From NCBI GenBank assembly GCA_963801855.1, contig CAWDGK010000005.1, positions 558,001-622,000 on the forward strand: DNA of 64,000 nt, written 5' to 3'. The notes beneath the pieces are model-generated. The model had not been told where the DNA came from, did no database searches, and saw nothing but the letters and a program-made list of their open reading frames with translations. This document shows positions 61,369 through 64,000 of the stretch, one piece after another. Positions within the stretch are counted from its first letter, which is position 1; each line of letters begins with the position of its first letter. Made by a program: the position numbers and the translations under genes. Source of the stretch: JACDAN01 sp963801855. Lineage in GTDB: Bacteria; Actinomycetota; Thermoleophilia; Gaiellales; Gaiellaceae.

Positions 61369-62487
61369 ATGACCGAAATCGCTGCTGACAAACCGTCGCC
61401 GGTTCTGCCGTTCCACGACCCTTCGCGCGGGCGGCGACTCCTCAAGGTCGGCGCCTGGATCGCCGGGACTGTGCTGGCGGTCATCCTCCTCCACCTGCTC
61501 GGCATCGACGTCGTCGCGTGGCTGAAAGACCTCTGGAGCCAGATCAAGGCGGTTCCGGTCGGCTACATCGTCGCCGGCCTGACCTTCCAGTCGGCCCAGA
61601 CGTTCTTCGCCGGGCTCTCCTACTACGGGATCCTGCGCGCGGCCTATCCCGGGCAGGTCGAGCTGTGGCCGATCATCACCGCCTATGCGGTCGGGGTAGC
61701 GATGAACAACTTCCTGCCCGCGAACATCGGCACGTTCGTGACGCTGATCATGTTCGTGGCCATCATTCCCGCGGCGACGTTCGCCGGCTCGATTGCCGCG
61801 TACATCGTGCAGAAGATCTTTTTCACGATCGCCGGCGCCTTCGTCTACCTCTACCTCTTCCTCTCGGTGCCGGGCGCGTTCGACGAGAACCTCGGCAACC
61901 TCACCGAGAACCCGGTCACCTCGCTGATGATTGTCGTGGGAGGCGCGTTGCTGATCGTGATTCTCGGCCGCATCTTCTGGCGGCAGGTCAAGAAGCTCTG
62001 GCTGAAGGCCAAGGAGGGCGGCGTGATCCTCTCCAGGCCGAAGGAGTACTTCACCCGTGCGTTTCTTCCCGCGTTTCTCTCCTGGCTGTGCAAGCTGACC
62101 GTGATCGGCATCTTCCTGGCCGCGTTCGCGATCCCGGTCACGTTCGAGTCGATCATGTGGGTGACCGGCTCGGGCTCGCTCGCCAACGTCGTCTCGGTCA
62201 CGCCAGGGGCCGTCGGGATCACCCAGGCGACGAACGCCCTCGCCCTCGACGCGTGTTGCGGCGTCGCGAAAGACGTCGCGGTCGACTACTCAACCGCGCA
62301 GCAGTTGATCACGACTGCGTGGAACGTGCTCCTTGCCCTCGTCCTCGTCATCCTCGTCTTCGGCTGGACCGGGGGGAAGCTGCTCGTCGGCCAGTCCTAC
62401 GGTGACGCCAAGGTCAAGGTCGCCGAGCAGAAGGAGCAGCGGGCCGCGAAGAAAGCGGAGAAGCGGGCCGCAAAGGACGCGGATTGA
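61369..62487 (+). CDS. LPG synthase TM-region (UPF0104/YbhN-like) membrane protein
   Basis: The 372-residue protein from ATG 61369 has seven to eight membrane helices. GYIVAGLTFQSAQTFFAGLSYYGILRA, VGVAMNNFLPANIGTFVTLIMF and SVTPGAVGITQATNALAL are the usual LPG_synthase_TM / YbhN core. It may translocate lipids; MprF-type synthase domains are absent. The tail is charged (AEQKEQRAAKKAEKRAAKDAD). It overlaps the next gene by TTGA. Confidence 0.85.
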   Translation: MTEIAADKPSPVLPFHDPSRGRRLLKVGAWIAGTVLAVILLHLLGIDVVAWLKDLWSQIKAVPVGYIVAGLTFQSAQTFFAGLSYYGILRAAYPGQVELWPIITAYAVGVAMNNFLPANIGTFVTLIMFVAIIPAATFAGSIAAYIVQKIFFTIAGAFVYLYLFLSVPGAFDENLGNLTENPVTSLMIVVGGALLIVILGRIFWRQVKKLWLKAKEGGVILSRPKEYFTRAFLPAFLSWLCKLTVIGIFLAAFAIPVTFESIMWVTGSGSLANVVSVTPGAVGITQATNALALDACCGVAKDVAVDYSTAQQLITTAWNVLLALVLVILVFGWTGGKLLVGQSYGDAKVKVAEQKEQRAAKKAEKRAAKDAD

Positions 62488-64000
62488 CGGCGCTTCCGGC
62501 CCCCGTCGGGTTCGGGGAGGCGGTGACGTGGCACCCCGAGCGGCCGAAGTTCAAGCCGCTCCGCCTGTTGCTGTCGTGGTTGGTGACGGCCGCGTCGCTG
62601 TGGGTGGCCGCTGGGATTCTTCCCGGCGTCGACATCGAGGGGGCGGGTGGCGCCTTCGCAGTGGCGGCCGTCGTCGCGGTGCTGAACGCACTCCTTCCAC
62701 CGCTCCTCGCAGCGCTGCGCCTGCCGTTCATGCTCGCGCTCGGCTTCCTGCTCGTTCTGGCGCTGAACGCCGTCGTCTTGAAGCTCGCCTCCGACCTGCT
62801 GGAGAACACCTTCGTGGTGGACAACTTCTGGTGGGCGCTGCTCGCGGCGCTCATGGTGGCTGCGGTCAGCGTCTTCCTGGAGGTGATCTTCGGGACGAAC
62901 GACGACGACACGTACACGCTCCGCGTGGTTCAGCGGATCGCCAGGCGGCAGGGGGGTGGCGCGCAGACAGACGTGCCCGGAATCATCTATCTCGAGATCG
63001 ACGGCCTCGCGCTCCCCGTCCTCCGGAGAGCGATGCGGGACGGAAATGCGCCGCTGATGGCCCGCTGGGTCGCCGAGGGGACGCACAGGCTGACCGAGTG
63101 GGAGACGGACCTGTCCTCGCAGACCGGGGCGAGCCAGGCGGGGATCCTGCTCGGCTCGAACGAGGACATTCCCGCGTTCCGCTGGGTGGACAAGGAGAGT
63201 GGACTGCTCACAGCGTGCTCGGCTCCGGACGATTGCGCCCGGATCGAGCGCGACCGTTCCACGGGCATCGGCCTCCTCGTCGACGGCGGGTCGAGCCGCG
63301 GCAACCTGCTCTCGGGTGAGGCCGATGAGGTGATCCTGACCGTGAGCCGCATGGAGGCGGAGAAGCGCGCGAACCCGGGCTACCGGGCGTTCTTCGCGAA
63401 CGGATTCAACGTCACGCGAGCGCTCGTCCTCTTCTTCTGGGAGGTCTTGCTGGAGTGGACCGCCGCTCTACGGGCGATCCGCCGTGATGTGCGCCCCCGA
63501 GGCCACCGGGGCGGGATCTACCCCTTCCTGCGGGGAGCGATGTGCGTGATCGTCCGCGACCTGATCGTCTACGGGGTGCTGACGGACATGATGCGCGGTC
63601 GCCCGGCCGTCTACGCGACCTTCTCGAGCTACGACGAGGTCGCGCACCACTCGGGGCTCGAGCGCGCCGACACCCTGGAGGCGCTGCGCAAGCTCGACCA
63701 GCAGTTCGGCCGCATCGATCGCGCGCGCCGGTACGCGCCCCGCCCGTACGAGATCGTCGTGCTCTCCGACCACGGGCAGACACAGGGCGCGACGTTCAAG
63801 CAGCGGAACGGCTACGGGTTGGACGAGCTCGTCGAGCGATCGCTCGAGCAAGGGAGCGTCAAAGAGGTCGCCGGCGGTGATGAGCAGCACGCGATGGTGG
63901 GGCTCGCAGTCGGCGAGGCGACGGGGAAGACGGAGAGCGAGAAGCGCTCGAAGAAGGACGTCTCGGATCGCCAGGTCGTCGTCCTCGGCTCTGGAAACCT
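62484..64000 (+). CDS. phage-holin-4-like membrane domain fused to phosphodiesterase/alkaline phosphatase-like domain (5' part)
   Basis: The start is TTG at 62484 (TTGA overlap). The frame is open to the window end, with 505 codons visible. Residues about 20-145 hold four helices (LLLSWLVTAASLWVAAGILPGV, AVAAVVAVLNALLPPLL, LALGFLLVLALNAVVLKL, WWALLAALMVAAVSVFLEV), the YvlD/holin-4_2 pattern. Then GIIYLEIDGLALPVLRRAM, the metal-binding start, is followed by TGASQAGILLGSN, SSYDEVAHHSGLER and VVLSDHGQTQGATF, the metal and phosphate motifs of type I phosphodiesterases. Such long fusions occur in actinobacteria. The C-terminal part is outside the window. Confidence 0.85.
   Translation, partial: MTALPAPVGFGEAVTWHPERPKFKPLRLLLSWLVTAASLWVAAGILPGVDIEGAGGAFAVAAVVAVLNALLPPLLAALRLPFMLALGFLLVLALNAVVLKLASDLLENTFVVDNFWWALLAALMVAAVSVFLEVIFGTNDDDTYTLRVVQRIARRQGGGAQTDVPGIIYLEIDGLALPVLRRAMRDGNAPLMARWVAEGTHRLTEWETDLSSQTGASQAGILLGSNEDIPAFRWVDKESGLLTACSAPDDCARIERDRSTGIGLLVDGGSSRGNLLSGEADEVILTVSRMEAEKRANPGYRAFFANGFNVTRALVLFFWEVLLEWTAALRAIRRDVRPRGHRGGIYPFLRGAMCVIVRDLIVYGVLTDMMRGRPAVYATFSSYDEVAHHSGLERADTLEALRKLDQQFGRIDRARRYAPRPYEIVVLSDHGQTQGATFKQRNGYGLDELVERSLEQGSVKEVAGGDEQHAMVGLAVGEATGKTESEKRSKKDVSDRQVVVLGSGN

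Noticed and set aside
1..64000. tRNA, rRNA, CRISPR, prophage and insertion-sequence signals
   Set aside because: No cloverleaf-type T-loop pattern outside coding genes, no repeat-spacer array, and no transposase, integrase or phage structural motif was found by reading. The holin-like domain is part of a chromosomal fusion.

Overview
The window comes from a high-GC bacterium, most likely an actinobacterium of the Thermoleophilia (Gaiellales or Solirubrobacterales type). This is inferred from the GC-rich codon use, the many GTG and TTG starts, the dense 4-base gene overlaps (ATGA, GTGA, TTGA), a fused-subunit 2-oxoglutarate:ferredoxin oxidoreductase, Flp pilin, lipoproteins and actinobacterial-type FadA/FadB. 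No rRNA, tRNA, CRISPR array, transposase or phage structural gene was seen. Taxonomy was not checked by a search.

Layout. 0-3.2 kb (+): end of an archaeal-type phosphoglycerate mutase, an alpha/beta hydrolase, heme A synthase and a PAC2 protein. 3.2-14.6 kb (-): a DEAD-like helicase, a fatty-acid beta-oxidation pair (fadB, fadA) with an ArsR regulator next to it, then an overlapping chain of AlkA-like glycosylase, sugar isomerase, proC and 6-phosphogluconolactonase, then a split glyoxalase-family gene and a MarR regulator. 14.6-20.9 kb (+): a MarR-facing cupin-TPR pair, two small proteins, and korA and korB with a lipoprotein and a membrane protein coupled between them. 20.9-23.2 kb: an atypical patch with a Fic gene. 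23.2-35.4 kb: mostly minus-strand envelope and secreted functions (subtilase with CC repeats, Flp pilin, beta-propeller lipoprotein, RTX-like protein, ferritin-like protein, MFS exporter with MarR, and an MFS/metallophosphoesterase reading frame), interrupted by a plus-strand CbxX-type AAA ATPase.

35.5-47.6 kb: PASTA protein and SCO protein, coiled-coil protein, DMT transporter, cyclic-nucleotide-binding protein, flavin oxidoreductase, a second subtilase, cytochrome c with a DUF6529-like membrane protein, an acidic-tailed secreted protein, an SGNH hydrolase, an NAD-dependent formate dehydrogenase and an ABC-2 exporter. 47.6-53.3 kb: two divergent ECF sigma factors (one with a zinc-finger anti-sigma protein), two exported ferritin-like proteins, an L,D-transpeptidase and TatA/TatC. 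53.3-64 kb: membrane proteins, a MalT-like LuxR regulator, an arylsulfatase, an NfeD-like protein, an LPG-synthase-like membrane protein and a holin-like/phosphodiesterase fusion cut by the window end.

Themes. Central carbon and redox metabolism (KorAB, FDH, FadAB, Pgl, CtaA/SCO/cytochrome c) is mixed with cell-envelope and export functions. At least eight genes carry single-base frame breaks whose repair restores a normal protein. This suggests assembly indels, or a cluster of decaying genes; they are listed as pseudogene (frameshifted) spans.
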